From Ceratobasidium sp. AG-K (taxonomy: Eukaryota > Basidiomycota > Agaricomycetes > Cantharellales > Ceratobasidiaceae): DNA of 64,000 nucleotides. Shown piece by piece: positions 21,800 to 35,326 of the stretch. The translations under genes were made by a program, and so were the position numbers. The stretch's first letter is position 1. Each line of letters begins with the position of its first letter. Location: contig JAWNGF010000003.1 of the NCBI GenBank assembly GCA_037039685.1, positions 3,632,571 through 3,696,570 on the forward strand. The letters run 5' to 3'. The notes beneath the pieces were generated by a model. It saw nothing but the letters and a program-made list of their open reading frames with translations. It was not told the DNA's origin and did not search any database.

Positions 21800-23560
21800 G
21801 TTGTTTCCCCGCGCTGGTCGTGTGCCAGCGATTACAAGTCGTGCTGGGGGAAGGTCGTGTCGGGGACTATCGTAAGTGGGACATGGATTGGTAAGCCCAC
21901 TCGTTTGTCTGACATGATTTAGGGCGAGAGTGTTGTCACTGGAACTTTCTTGTCACTGGAATCCCTCGCCCTTGGACCTAATTCCCAGACCAACCCAGCT
22001 GGGTATCGTCCTTGCCGCCCCGGGGCGGACCGACAGACGATCAGGCCCGGCAAATGTCCAGTCTCATGAGCACCCGATTCTGCCCTAGCACCCCACCCAT
22101 CGTCGGCCCCGAGTAGACGCGCCCTGTCCTAATTGGTGGCGCGTACGTTCCCAAGGAGACCCGCGTATGAATATCACGCCGACTGGGTGCTTTTGCTCAT
22201 CGAATGACTGACCGCACACGTTCGTATGCATACTTTCACAGGCCGAACATAGCACGCGGATCACCTCGTTAATACAAAGTTGTTGTCTAGACTCAAGCTC
22301 CACAGGTGAGTTGTCCATGTTTCGTGTATCTTGTCCGCGAGTGAGGCTTGAACTGTACAACCCTACATGGACAACTGCGTAATGCAACATGTGCCCTATC
22401 TACACTTGACTTTGATCGGTCTGCGTAAACGTGTAAATATACTTGATCATACATGTTGGCCGGACTATTTCCGAGTCCGCTAGAAACATTCTACACCGCT
22501 GCCCCCTTGACACCTGGTTTCCAGCTTGAGTGGGGTCCAGCCGGTTTCCCGCGTGTGATCATTTCGGATTCCGGAGAAAGCGCGCATATCAGGATTCCGA
22601 CAAACCGGGCACCCAGCTGTTTTCCGGCTGGTAAAACCTGTGAGTGGAGCCGAAAAAATCGCATAAAACGGCACCACCGGGACGAATCGAACCGGGGCAG
22701 CGTTAGAGTAATGGTTGCGTCATCCTGAGCCAATAACCACTTGGCCAATTTTCCTTGAGATAAATACATCCGTTCATACCTATAGCCTTTGAGCCAAATA
22801 TTTCTAGCGGCCAGTTTTCATACCCAAGGTATGTTCTACGTAATTATTCCAAGGGTTTCTAATACTCATCTCAGCTGCCTTCCACCACGCTGCTCAAATA
22901 ACGTTGTTATCTATGCTGGATATCGCGAACGCGAACCGTGTGGCGGCTTTGCTCTTGAGTATTTGCTGTGCTAACCTCATTTGATATTATCACCAGCTTG
23001 ATTCCAGCCTGATGACCCCCAAGCTGGAAACTAGAAGACCCTCAAGGAAAATTTCGGTCACGCGCCCGGTAGGAATCCGGAACAGCGCCTCTACTCAGAA
23101 AAATGCGGGCAATTGGGGCAGCGGTGTAGACTGATAAGTTACCGGCGGGCATAGGGGACTCGCCTCGATGTTCAAACTTTATCGTTCGCATACACCTAGC
23201 CGTATGACGACAGACCAGACTCGGATCATCTATGCGAGTTAATCCACACGCACTGCTGCGGTTTGGCCTAGGCTACGATCAACTGACCCGAGGCCTGCGA
23301 TCCCCCGCGTTGCGGCTAGGGTCACGTGTGGGGCGAGGGGTTGGGTGTGGGGATAGGGGATGCGGCGAGTTGACGGCTAGGCTGCGGATTATTCTCGCCC
23401 TGGGTACGAGGGCGCTTGGGTTCGGGATGGTGGGAAGTTTCGGGGGTGGGTACCTAGTGTCCGTACAATAAATCTGTACCTTTTCCAACTCGTTTTTTTC
23501 GAGTCTGGGGTTAATCTGAGGATCTTCGGATAACTTTGTGGTGCAAAATAAAGGCGCAAA
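21800..23560. other. Gene-poor region
   Basis: No gene was recognised. A tRNA-like relic with A-box (TGGCCAAGTGG) and B-box (GGTTCGATTC) words lies on the minus strand at about 22660-22755 but cannot be folded into a cloverleaf. Short open stretches have no family resemblance. Confidence 0.4.
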
Positions 23561-23565
23561 AAGTA

Positions 23566-23664
23566 TGCCACGAACCCGGCTTGAACGGGTGACCTGTAGA
23601 TAGCCGCCGAGCGCTTAATGAGCTTAGCTTCAGTCTAACGCTCTCCCAACTGAGCTACCGCGGC
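23566..23664 (-). tRNA. tRNA-Phe (anticodon GAA), with intron
   Basis: Read on the minus strand, it starts GCCGCGGTAGCTCAGTTGG and ends TTCAAGCCGGGTTCGTGGCA. The acceptor stem (GCCGCGG/TCGTGGC) pairs with two wobbles. The D-arm GCTC/GAGC, the T-arm ACCCG-TTCAAGC-CGGGT and the anticodon loop CTGAAG+A are canonical. A 26-base intron sits at the usual position between 37 and 38. The mature tRNA is 73 nt. Base pair 27-43 is a mismatch (U-C), which is unusual but minor. Confidence 0.92.
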
Positions 23665-23669
23665 TTGTT

Positions 23670-25030
23670 TATTATCAGTGCATGAGAGCACATGTATCAT
23701 TTAACGCACGTGAACACCTAGGACCGAAGCTCACCCACGCCCTAACATCTTCTTTTTGCTCGGTTGTACCGTTTACATTAATTATTTCAACTTCCGTCAT
23801 TTCAGGGTGCGTTATCTATCTACCACGGTATGACGTCGCACGTGTACTGACGTCTGAATCGGCTTTTTTTGACATTCGAGATGCATTACCCTGTCTCGAT
23901 CCTCGGCGCAAGTCATTTCATTCGGCGCTTCAAGTTGACTTGACGGTCTGGGTTTTCGGCTGGCTCGGTGTGAGAATGAACTTTGTGGGGTTGATTAGAA
24001 TCTTGACTGATTTTTTACGTCTCATTTCCCTCCCGGGTTTGCGGCATACCCGTTTTCGACCAATGACGGAATCACTACAAGGCCTCGTCGGTCGAATTGT
24101 AAATAAAAGTGGTTGAGATTGGTGTGAAGGGTACGCCATCACGAGATGGGGAAGTGGAGGGCAAGGCGCTGCAGAGGTGCCCCCGATTAGGTAGACAGAT
24201 TAAATCGCGGCCATTAGTGCCATTTATGCTGAGAATTATTGCCCTTTCCCCAGCTTATTGAATAGTAGAAGTAGTAGCCGATTGACAAGCGTGTATGTTA
24301 TCCCCACGTCCAACGACTTCCTAGCCAGATTTCATTTCAACACCCAATTGCTTGAAAGCGAGCTCGTAATTGCTAGGAACTGCGATTTAACTTGCTTTAC
24401 TCTGTTCTAATTGCTTGTGCACTCCTTGAGTGACTGAAACGAGACCCTTGCTTGGATCTGCCACCACGAGGGCCACGCCATCGGCCAGATGTGCTTATCG
24501 ACAACTAGTCTCGATCCAGGATAGCGCTTGCCTGCAGGCATGATGAGAGTTGACTCGACCTCGGTCATACACTCAATCCCAGGTGTCTGATAAGCGCTCC
24601 TTCCTTTCCTGGCTTTCGATCTAGCGTCGTCCGCGTCTGCTCCCACACTGTGAATGACTTGTGTCCGCAACTCCAGAGATAAATTGCGATTTATATTAGA
24701 GAAGTAGCAATGGCCCCTATGATGAACGCGCACAAATCGCTGCTTGGGGCTGAATACCAAATAGGGCCTAAATGACGGCGCAATGCACACTCCAGGCCAC
24801 GTTTTACGATTTTCTCATGGCCGTGGGAGAAGCTCAATCCCAATCGGAGCAGCAGTAGAAACACGAAAGTACGTAAAATATGACAAAAAGGTGTGCGCTC
24901 TGGAGAAGGTTTGGCCAGCATTTGGCCCGGTCGGCGCGAACGGCTTGACATGAGTTAGTGACTAAATATAGACTTTATGCTAGACAAATTATCCCGGCTG
25001 ACATCATCGATCGTAAATCACACGAGAAGA
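23670..25030. other. No gene recognised
   Basis: A plus-strand open stretch at 23682-24116 and minus-strand stretches at 24407-24951 were inspected. Neither shows a family, a splice pattern or coding-type third-position bias. The right end is the promoter region of the ETF-QO gene. Confidence 0.4.
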
Positions 25031-25034
25031 CATT

Positions 25035-25040
25035 CACGTG
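25035..25040. promoter_or_regulatory. CACGTG palindrome upstream of ETF-QO gene
   Basis: A perfect CACGTG lies 108 bases before the start codon at 25148. It is followed immediately by a CCAGG-rich direct repeat (CCAGGCCAGGCCAGTCCGGCCAGG type) at about 25041-25064. A regulatory role is inferred from the motif only. Confidence 0.3.
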
Positions 25041-25147
25041 CCAGGCCAGGCCAGTCCGGCCAGGTGAGTTTAGGTCCGAGGCGCGGAAGAAATCTCCACT
25101 CCGGGATTGGCTCGCGTCGCACTCGGGCTCAGCACGCGACGACGACC

Positions 25148-27407
25148 ATGATGCTTACACGTCACAGCAGAGCGCTTAGGCTCGTGCGTGCTCTCCATAC
25201 TACTCGACCCGCCTTTGAAAGGTTCGACCCAACGACGGTGGAACGAGCAGAGGACGAGGTAGACGTATGCATCGTCGGCGCTGGACCCGCTGGACTCAGT
25301 GCCGCAATCCGATTAAAGCAGCTGGAGCAGGAAAAAGGGCGGGAGATTAGGGTGGTTGTACTCGAGAAAGGCCCAGAAGTTGGTGAGTAGTCATTACGTC
25401 TCGTTCTCCATAATATACTTATGCAAGCTAGGCTCGCACATTGTTTCTGGTGCTGTAATCGAGCCGCGCGCCCTGAACGAACTCTTGCCCAAATGGAAAG
25501 ACATGCCTGACCACCCACTCACCATGCTGGCTTCGTCTTCACACATGAAGTATCTCACCGCGAAGCACGCCCTTCCGATACCGCATCCCCCTCAGATGTC
25601 CAACAAGGGAAATTATATCGTCTCGCTTTCCCAGTTTACTCGATGGCTTGGTTCTGTTGCAGAGGAAGCCGGCGTGGAGATTTATCCTGGGTTTGCGGGT
25701 GCTCAGCTTCTGTATGATGCAAATGGCGCTGTGAGGGGGGTCGCTACACATGACGCTGGACTCGATAAGCAGCTTCACACAAAGCAATCCTTCGAGCCTG
25801 GTATGGCATTCCGCGCTCGCGTAACCCTGCTCGCAGAAGGTGCACACGGATCTCTCACCAAGCAGGCCTCCAAACGGTTCAATCTCCGCGAAGGAAAGGA
25901 GCCCCAAACCTATGGCATAGGCGTTAAAGAAGTGTGGCGCGTCGATCCCAAAAACTACCGGCCCGGCGAGGTGATACACACCATGGGCTACCCACTCGAC
26001 TGGAAGACTTATGGTGGAGGATTCGTATACCACATGGATGGCGGACTCGTCAGTCTGGGTTTGGTTATCGGGTTGGATTATGCGAACCCCTATCTAAGCC
26101 CCTACAAGGAGCTTCAGGTGCGTTCAAGTTCCTGTTACTTATCCAACAAAACTGACGTGATTTTACAGAAACTAAAACATCACCCGTACTTTGCCTCCCT
26201 TCTCGAAGGAGGTGAACGTATCGCTTATGCTGGACGCACACTCAACGAAGGTGGATTCCAGTCCATACCCAAGACTCATTTCGATGGAGGTGCTTTGATT
26301 GGGTGCAGCGCCGGGTTTGTCAACGTGCCCAAGATCAAGGGAACACACACGGCTATGAAGTCAGGTATTCTTGCTGCAGAGGCGGCATACGAAGATGTCG
26401 TCCGAGGAGACGAAGAGGGGGAGGGTGCCGAGGTGAGTGATTTATTTGTCTTGCCTTGTTTTGGGATAACCGAATTTTATTGATCGCCGATAGGTCCAAG
26501 CCGCCACTCCTTCGATTTCTCCATTCTCTACTCGTCCTGGAGACATGTCAGGATATACTGCGGCGCTACAACAGTCGTGGGTCTGGTCCGAGCTTAAGGA
26601 TGTTCGTAACGTTCGCCCATCATTCAATACACCTCTTGGTATCTTGGGCGGTGTTGCGTGGAGCGGACTCGATACGCTCATTTTGAGAGGCAAAGTGCCA
26701 TGGACATGGCGTCACGGAACAACTGATGCAAAGCACACTAAGAAGGCTAGGTACACCTCGAGTCTTGTCATTTTACGTTATCAACTAACCGCAATCGTGC
26801 AGCGAATGCAAACCAATCAACTATCCCGCACCTCAGCCGCCCCTATCGACAGATCTATTGACAGCCTTGTCATTGACGGCAACAAATCACGCCGAGAATC
26901 AGCCTGTTCACTTGCAACTTCCACATATGGGCGTTAATAACTTTGATTCGCAAGCTGTGTGTCTTTATATTCGCACTATTCCCCCTTGCTGACTGCTTTC
27001 GTTTCTCAGGCCGCCAAGGCACGCCATGAGCATGTTAAAGTCAACGTGGAGGAGTATGCGGGTCTTCTCGGTCGCGCATGCCCTGCGGGCGTTTACGAGT
27101 ATGTCGATGGAGGGGTCGAGCCAGGTAGGTGATGGAATATTTGGTTGTGGGTGTATGCTAATGGTTCCTTGATCCTATAGGCGCTTCCGTCCCCGAAGGT
27201 AAGGAAGAGGAGGCTGGATATGGAGGCAAAAAGTTGGTTATCAACTCGCAAAACTGCATTCATTGCAAGTTGTGCGATATAAAGGTGCCGACGCAGGATA
27301 TCAACTGGACCGTGCCCGAGGGAGGGGGAGGTCCCAAGTACAGTACGTTTTTAGGCCTCTCACTCCGGGTTAATACTAACAAACTTGCTCGCATAGCTGT
27401 CACTTAG
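25148..27407 (+). CDS. Electron-transfer flavoprotein-ubiquinone oxidoreductase
   Basis: It encodes 627 residues in eight exons (25148-25382, 25432-26117, 26169-26432, 26494-26750, 26803-26956, 27010-27124, 27181-27342, 27397-27407). The frame closes exactly and the length matches the family. The enzyme passes electrons from ETF, reduced by acyl-CoA dehydrogenases and branched-chain amino-acid breakdown, to ubiquinone in the inner mitochondrial membrane. Residues 1-25 are an Arg-rich mitochondrial presequence. The FAD site 'VGAGPAG' is at about 43-49. The four [4Fe-4S] cysteines are present at 556 ('[11 protein letters not shown]') and 596, 599 and 602 ('NCIHCKLCD'). The last exon is only 11 bases. 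The gene is convergent with the ferredoxin gene, with stops 186 bases apart. Yeast calls this CIR2 and humans ETFDH. Confidence 0.96.
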
Positions 27408-27592
27408 AGGAATACAACAACTAGTGAGAGCATGAGGGGAGGACGGTGTACATATTATATTTAGATACATACTTGAAGTCGGTCATAAGCACGACGCATC
27501 ACGTTCATCACGAAATGGAGAAAAGAACGGATCCTGCAGCTCGGTGATCACATGCGCTAGTGGATTACTAAATTTTTGGAAACTGAAACGGT

Positions 27593-28560
<968 letters not shown>

Positions 28561-28891
28561 TGCAATCAGGTCAAGACGATGAGAACGTCGATCAGCTCTC
28601 CAAATTGTTAATCATCTATCAAACGACAAGCGCCACGGAATTCTCCACGTGACGGAGAACGTCATTTCACCGAGAACCTCCACAATCGTTTTCCGGTTGA
28701 CGCCTTTATGACATTACTTGTTTCATGGTCAGACAAAATGAAATGCCAGCTAATCCACTCGTCATCCCCCCAACTATCCCTCCCTTCCTTGGGTCCCTTG
28801 GTTGTTGCATCCCGACCTCAGTCGATTGCGTTTGAGCAGAGGCGACTTTAACTTGACACGAGGATTCTATCACTCTCTTACCCCTATTCCC

Positions 28892-29613
28892 ATGACCCAA
28901 TCTGAGCTCTACAAGATCACCCTCCGCGACACAACCTTTTGTCTCGACCGGTCCCAGATCGAGTTTGACTCTCCCAACTATCTCAGTGCATGTTTCCTCG
29001 GCTCCTTTTCCGAATCCTCCGCTCGAGAGCTTAGATTATCCCGCGACCCTACACTTTTCGCCGTCATTGTCAACTACCTAAGCGGTTATGCCATCCTGCC
29101 AATTCAACCAATAGCGGGAATGTCAGAAGAGGCGACGCTGGAGAACTTGCTGCGGGATGCGCTCTTTTATGGGCTGGACGACCTGGTTGGGATATTGGAA
29201 GCGCACAAGCTAGGAGCCAAGCTTCGAAGGGTGGAGGAAAGGGTTGTAAAAACGTATATTATGATACATTGGCCAGTACGTTTCGTGCTTTTCGATTACT
29301 TTTACGTTGTGCTCATCTGTATTAAATTCAGCAAGGAATGGGTAGTCGAAAAGGGCAGTTCACCATCCGACTATCCGAAGGCCAGGCCCAAGTCCAATGC
29401 AATACGCACCCTATATCCCCCAATGCCATTACGATGTTACAGTCTCCGGGTACCGTAATCGTAAATCGGCTATTGAAAGAGCAAAAGATTGTCGCACGGT
29501 CATGGAGTTGGGTTGCATTTTGGACGATATTGAAGCAGGGGAGTCATCAAGCCGCCGCGAGGGTGGAAAGTGACTGCGCTGTACTGGAGATTAGTGAGCT
29601 GGTGCAGGATTAG
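28892..29613 (+). CDS. BTB/POZ domain protein
   Basis: It encodes 221 residues in two exons (28892-29275 and 29332-29613) with an exact frame. The N-terminal 110 residues have the BTB (T1/KCTD-like) pattern: 'ITLRDTTFCLDRSQIEFDSP', 'NYLSACF', then 'DPTLFAVIVNYLSGYAILPI' and 'LLRDALFYGLDDLVGILE'. The C-terminal half has no recognised domain. BTB proteins of this kind mediate oligomerisation or act as Cullin-3 adaptors, and the partner here is unknown. It lies 331 bases from the divergent ferredoxin gene, so the two could share a promoter region. Confidence 0.82.
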
Positions 29614-29887
29614 GGGCAGTGGGTAGATGGGGTGATGCGTTGTCAGTTTGTTTTGGTATCTTGCTTTCGTTTTTTCGCAACTCGGATGGATGGATAGATT
29701 CTCCCAATGGCCCTATAATGGCCTTTATATGATTAATGTTACTACCCGCGACTGGCGGAGGATGCATTTCTTCGAATTCGGTGCAGATCAAGTTTCCCAA
29801 ATCAGGTCGACCATTTTTGATGACGCCACCGCGCAATGGGTCACGTGGAAACCCATATCAGGGCGCTTCTGTTGTGTTCCTGCCACC

Positions 29888-30648
29888 ATGTTCCCCCGCG
29901 CCCATTTTGCTCTTCTCTCCGCCGCATTGACTGCACAGGCTGCATATCTCCAACCTTTCCAACCTCAGGATGGCCAAATGAGGCTGGGCGGTGGTGCGCA
30001 TGCGATGAATAGCTGGAGCTATACGGACTGTGGTGAGTTGAATTCGTGAGACTCGACCGAGAGCTCATGGTATAATGGATAGGAGGGCCCGACGATGCTG
30101 CTCACCTTAAGTCCATCACGGTTTCCCCTGACCCACCTCAGATTGGAAAAGACTTGACTGTCACCGTTCGCGGCGTTGTTGATAGAACGATTGAGGTTTG
30201 ACCCTGTGTGCTTGCGGTCAAAATAACCTAGCTGAGAATACTCCCCGATACAGGAAGGCGCTTTCGCAGATGTTACTGTTAAACTAGGCCGAATCAAGCT
30301 GTTGCAAAAGGAGTTCGATATTTGCGAGGAAGCGTAAGTTTGCTTTTATTTCATTCCGTCGAGCGTTTTGACTCAGTTGAATACATGACTAGACGAAACA
30401 ACAACGTCACTGTTCAGTGCCCTGTGGAACCCGGCGAGTACGAAATAGTACATACAGTGCAGCTTCCGAAAGAAACCCCCCGTGGTGTGTTTATTTCTAT
30501 CTTGTGGGCGAGATTAGGGCTAACTCTTGGTTTAGCCAAGTTCGTCGTCGACGTTCTGGCTTACACCTCTGAGGAAGCGTATGACCCTGACCTGGCTTGC
30601 TTGAAGTTGGAGGTCAATTTCATCGGCCGCCCTTGGCTCTCAACCTAA
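29888..30648 (+). CDS. ML-domain lipid transfer protein (NPC2-like)
   Basis: It encodes 180 residues in five exons (29888-30032, 30083-30195, 30254-30333, 30393-30484, 30536-30648) with an exact frame. The N-terminus 'MFPRAHFALLSAALTAQAAY' is a signal peptide. The body shows the ML/NPC2 layout: 'WSYTDCGGPDDAAHLKSITV', 'PDPPQIGKDLTVTVRG', 'FDICEEA', 'NVTVQCPVEPGEYEIVHTVQLP' and 'ACLKLEVNF', with paired cysteines. Fungal members are called phosphatidylglycerol/phosphatidylinositol transfer protein (npc-2) and move sterols or phospholipids in the vacuole or secretory lumen. The C-terminus extends a few residues beyond the usual end ('IGRPWLST'), so the last exon could be mis-spliced. The family call is firm. 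Confidence 0.88.
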
Positions 30649-30649
30649 T

Positions 30650-32730
30650 TCCGAATCGCGGGACAGTTGCGAAGCTTGATTGGAGCTACAACGTGACACT
30701 TGACGAACAATTGATGCGGATGCGTATCGTGACTTTCAAATGTATTTTCAAGGCGCTGCACAACAGAGTTGAAGATCTTGTTTTGGTTGGGTGTTATCAA
30801 AGTATACATTTGGTGAACTAGTTGCTTAGATGGAGACGGTCTTAGTGGGACAGACTCACTTTTGAAATATCATCGTTAACCACCCCCTTCAAAGAAACTC
30901 CTGGAGTTATCTTGTACACGAAAGCCACAATCGTGAAAGAGCACGTTGAACACATTGCCTTAGGTCACCCTAACCAGGTCTAACGAGCCAGCGATATATC
31001 CCCTCCCCTACAACCACTTGGCCTCTGAAAAGTCGACCGAATAGTCAGGGTCGACTGTCTGGCTCAGCCAATACGCGAGCACGTTGGCGTGACTTACTGT
31101 AAGTATTGATAATATCATGAGGCTCTCCAGCGCTCCCAAGTTCTGGCTCGTTATAACCTCGCGAGTACCCCGCTAATTTGCTACCACAAACACAGCCTGT
31201 TGTCAAGGCTCGCTTTCAGTGAGTTCACGATGATGCTCCCGTTAACAACCAGCTTGACCCTCTCTTTTGGCAATCCCTACGGTTGATTGACTAGCTAAAC
31301 GTTGTCTTCGATGACATGTCACATTGCTCATAGCAGACGAGGTGCCCATTACTACTATTGTTTACTTCGTGGTAAACAGTTCTAGATTGGACTATGACTG
31401 TAAAATAAATATATCTTCTGTAACTACTTCACTGTGCCTCAATACGATATCATGTTCACCGGAGAAACAATGCAGTCAATTACATGCTTGGGGGAGGTAC
31501 CACTGGCAATAACCAGTGGTCTCAGTTACAGACTCCCTCTCTGCCACTCATTAGTACTTGAAGATAAGTACTCTTCATAATCTCTAGCAAGTCCACTGAC
31601 TCTTCCGGGACTTAATTTCTGATGAACTAACTAAAATCCTCTCCCAACGACGTCAGTTCATCGTGTAGCTCGTTGCAGCAGGATACTCAGACCACAATTA
31701 ACAATTAAACTGAGGAGTGGGCTCCTTCAACCCCAGAAGAACAAATTTGAGTGCGCCGACCCACGTATGTCCTGGAGCAGGGTGGAAACTCTCTCAGTGC
31801 ACCGTCATTGATACTACTGGCAGTGGTATCATATATGGCTGGATTAAACGGCACTTCGAAGCTTGAGTTTGTGGCCGCGTCTAACTCAGACTTGGACAAG
31901 GATTTGCAATAGGCGAGTGGCCACATAACCCCTGCTTGAATGGTTTGTCACTATCTCTGCTCTTACCCGAGTCCACAGCTCTTGAATATAAATGTGTTAT
32001 CCAAAGTGAATATCAGAGGCACATGTCTCTGTTTACATTCGGGAGCCCGAGTCCTCTTCTCCCTTCTGAACAATATGAAATTGAATTTTATTAGGGTATT
32101 TACTATGCCACCACACGCCGCACGCAAGAGACAGGGTGATGGGGTCCTATAGCTGATGAAGGATGGGAGCGGAAGGATGTAGCGGTGATCCGGGTACCCC
32201 GTGCTCCCATTTACTTGCGCTTCTTTGTACAATTTTGTATATATCGGTGCGCGTATATCCATATATGTGGATCCGTCACCGCTCATTGCACTCCTCGTCA
32301 GGAAGGTCCAGCATACATATTGATGTCATCATATATGTGCCCAGGCAATCATACACCGAAGGTATCGCCGCCTCGGAATTTCCAACATAGCACCCAATGA
32401 TTTACTGTGACTCTTGAGCATAGTGCTGGCATCCCCTGTATATGCCGTGTGGCATAATAGGTAGTTCATACTCGAGCAAAGCACGGCTGAGTATTATCAG
32501 CGTCATCTTTCTTAGTTTCGTTGGCGAAGTGACTTTGACGAGCAAGGTGATGTAGCGACTGATACCCTGCACGATGGGGAGCGTCGGGACATGACCGCAA
32601 AGACATATCTTCGCCAATGTAGCTTGCGGCCGGCACTACGTGGGGGCGGTAGGATTTTGAGATAATTGCGGAGATCATAGCGATACATTTTTTTATGCGA
32701 GATGGTACGAGTGTGGTTTGTGTGTAATCA
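30650..32730. other. Gene-poor region
   Basis: About 2 kb with no recognised gene. Open stretches are short, A+T-rich and without family resemblance. No tRNA or clear inverted repeat was seen. Near 32240-32360 there are repeated ATATAT/TATATC words. Confidence 0.45.
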
Positions 32731-32731
32731 A

Positions 32732-34994
32732 CTAATACCCGTCCTTGGTTCGTTCAGCGTTGTTATTAGCGCTCATTAGCCATTCATTCTCGTCCTGTGT
32801 CCTCCCTCCTTCCCAATCACCACCCTCACTCTTGTTACTATCTTCGACTACCACGTCTCCCTGTCTCAGAGGCTCCCACCCATGGCCACCTCGTGGCAAG
32901 TAGAATTCGCTTTCAACCGTATCACCCCTACTTTGCATCGCTTCGAGGTCATAGTTTTCAGCGCCAGCATCTTGGATAAGTTCGTCCGACATGGCTGGGC
33001 GTTCGTTGTGTCTTGTCGGAAGCCATAATGATATGATTCCCGTAAAGACTATGAAGTAGAGAGATTTGAGCCAGGTGTCGAGGAGGTACCAACTTTTTTC
33101 CCATGCTTCGGAACCACCGTCTGTTCGGGTGTCAGGTTTGTAGGATGGGGCGGAGGAGTACGCACCTCCTTTGGAGGAGCCAGGGGTGGTCATTATTGGG
33201 ATGAGAGCGAATGCACCCAAGACGATCTCCGCTATTGCCACTAGCAAGATGCGGAAGAGGGATCCAAGTTTGTCTGTTTGCTTTCCGCCTGCGAGGTCGG
33301 CAAACGCATCTAATGACGCTGTAAGAATCAATGTGAATGTGCAACTGAAAACTCACGATACACCCCTATCGTTAGCCAGAGGAAAGATAGAACTAACGTG
33401 AGAAGTAACAGGAAGAGAATAATCGCGAGCAAAATAGAAGCAGCAGTGCTTGCAAACGGGAATAAGAGTATCATTAGCGCAAACAAGCCTGGAACAGGTC
33501 AGATAACAAGTTATATTGCTTGATCTTACTTACCGCCGGACACAAACTGCCCGCCAGCTAGGAACTTAGCAGGTGTCATTTCTTCAATAGCTGGAGATTC
33601 AGCCTGGATTCTTGAAGTTGTGACGAGCAACAGGAACAGCGAAAGGGAGTAACGTCCCGCACCGAGGATAGCCACTGAAAGCCGGGTCAGTTAAACATTT
33701 GACCTGCTGGGCGATCGCAACATACAGCCTGCCAAAAATAGAGTCGCGGTAATTCCACGGTCATGGGAGTTGAGATATAGGTAATAGGCTCCGGGGCATA
33801 TGGTCGGTCAGAATGTGGCGGTCGCAAACGCAAGGCTCACCCCAAGTCGCACTCATCTCAACTGCTAGCAGCCCTAACAGGTATGATATATAATACTGTG
33901 CGCGTGGTCAGCAACATGCGGCATTCTGGCAGCAACAACACACTTGAAGTGGAAGAAGATCGTCCCTATGCTTGAAGCAGAGGAATCCCCACACACTGCC
34001 AAGTACCATGCATGCCAATGCCAAAACCATGTAGAACTGCGACAACGTCATACATTGTCCGTGTCAAATAAACGCGAATACTTGCATTAATTTTGTGATA
34101 TTCAATCGCTTCAAGCCTTCCACGGAATACATTGCGGAAGAGTACGTCGCCGGTGAAGCTCGCGTCCACGGCGGTCTCGGCGGTTGCACCGATGGTAAGT
34201 GGGATCGTGTCTGTCCAGAAGCTCAGCACGACAAAGTTATCGTGGTGGGTAGCCGCTTACCAACGCAGTAGTAGCCTTGACGTTCCACCCTATATAGTAT
34301 TGGTTTGGAGTACCAGAGGACCCCGGAAGGAACGATGGTATTGTTGACACTCATAGAAACGAGGTCTGAAAGCATCGTTCTCCTCCCTAAGTTGGGATTT
34401 GATCTTCGGGAACCAGAGTCCCACTCGGAAGGGGCAGGCACAGGATTGTCTGAGGGGTTATCCCAGGAACGAGCTGTACCTACAAAAACAGCGGAATCGG
34501 TAGATTTGGCAGAGCTGTTGAAGCCAACAGTTGCGGACCAGATGGAGGTTTCATCGAGGTTGAGGCCCCGGAGGCTGAGAAGGAACCGACCAAGATGATG
34601 CTCGGGGCAGAGTCTCGCAATGACTGCATTAGTCGTGCACACATATCTTTTCTGTAGGTGCAAGCGTGAGCTACTGTACGGTGGGTCCCGAATGCACTTA
34701 CAGGAACAATCTTGCTCTTGCGCTCGGTGTCAATCCCTATGTACCCCGCGTCTTTTTGTTCATAGATTATCATTGCAATCTGCCCTACGGAGGTGGTATC
34801 GAACGAGACTTCAAGCGAATTTAATCGTTATTTTGTTGTCGAAAAATGCGAAACCTACCTGTAATATGTGTCTCAGCCCCGGCCCACATTCCGGAACATG
34901 CTTTGCGGCGGCCGTCTTCCCCCGAAATCCTAATCTGGAATGCCGCGACATGGGATATAAGGGCAAGGGCAGATATAACGCCAAATAACTTCAT
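32732..34994 (-). CDS. GOST-family seven-TM protein (Lung 7-TM receptor/Ptm1-like)
   Basis: It encodes 609 residues in ten exons (34994-34859, 34808-34702, 34651-34261, 34210-34086, 34036-33944, 33895-33841, 33788-33726, 33674-33534, 33488-33357, 33318-32732), and the frame closes. A signal peptide ('MKLFGVISALALISHVAAF') is followed by a luminal domain ('CSGMWAGAETHITG'). Seven helices run from 'FYMVLALACMVLGSVWGFL' to 'SWYLLDTWLKSLYFIVFTG'. The signature tail 'RHNERPAMSDELIQDAGAEN' leads into a long acidic cytosolic end. GOST proteins (yeast Ptm1, human GPR107/TMEM87) act in Golgi and endosomal trafficking. Intron 4 (34037-34085) starts with GC (GCAAGT), a GC-AG intron. A further in-frame 45-base segment (33121-33165) has splice signals and may be optional, giving 594 residues. 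Confidence 0.88.
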
Positions 34995-35326
34995 GACTTA
35001 GGTGCTATTATCGTTTCAGGTGGCCACTCCCAAGAGATGTGCAGGCCCCGGGGTGGTGGTTTCCAGCTCACGACGGCCTCGTTGGAAGGCGATGAGCAAG
35101 GGGGGGGGGGGGGGGCGTCACGCGTGACATAGGATCAGCTCGGCGTCTTGCTCACTCGCCGATCAAATTGATACCTCCCGAAGACAAGATTACATCACCT
35201 TACTAGAAGACTTGATCACCCCTATCATACATGAACACATTGGATGCCGTTTTTGTGAGTCTTTCCTTCCTTCTGTATGGTGATGCTTCTCGTCTCCAAA
35301 CTCCGATCGTCTCCACCCACACTGCA
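34995..35326. other. Intergenic region with G run
   Basis: This is the promoter side of the GOST gene. A run of 16 G residues lies at 35100-35115. Nothing else was recognised. Confidence 0.6.

Noticed and set aside
22660..22755. tRNA-like sequence on the minus strand with A-box and B-box words
   Set aside because: Acceptor, anticodon and T stems cannot be paired. At best it is a tRNA relic or SINE fragment, so it is not called as an RNA gene.
23682..24116. 144-codon plus-strand frame beside the tRNA
   Set aside because: No family, no splice context, and amino-acid composition without domain pattern.
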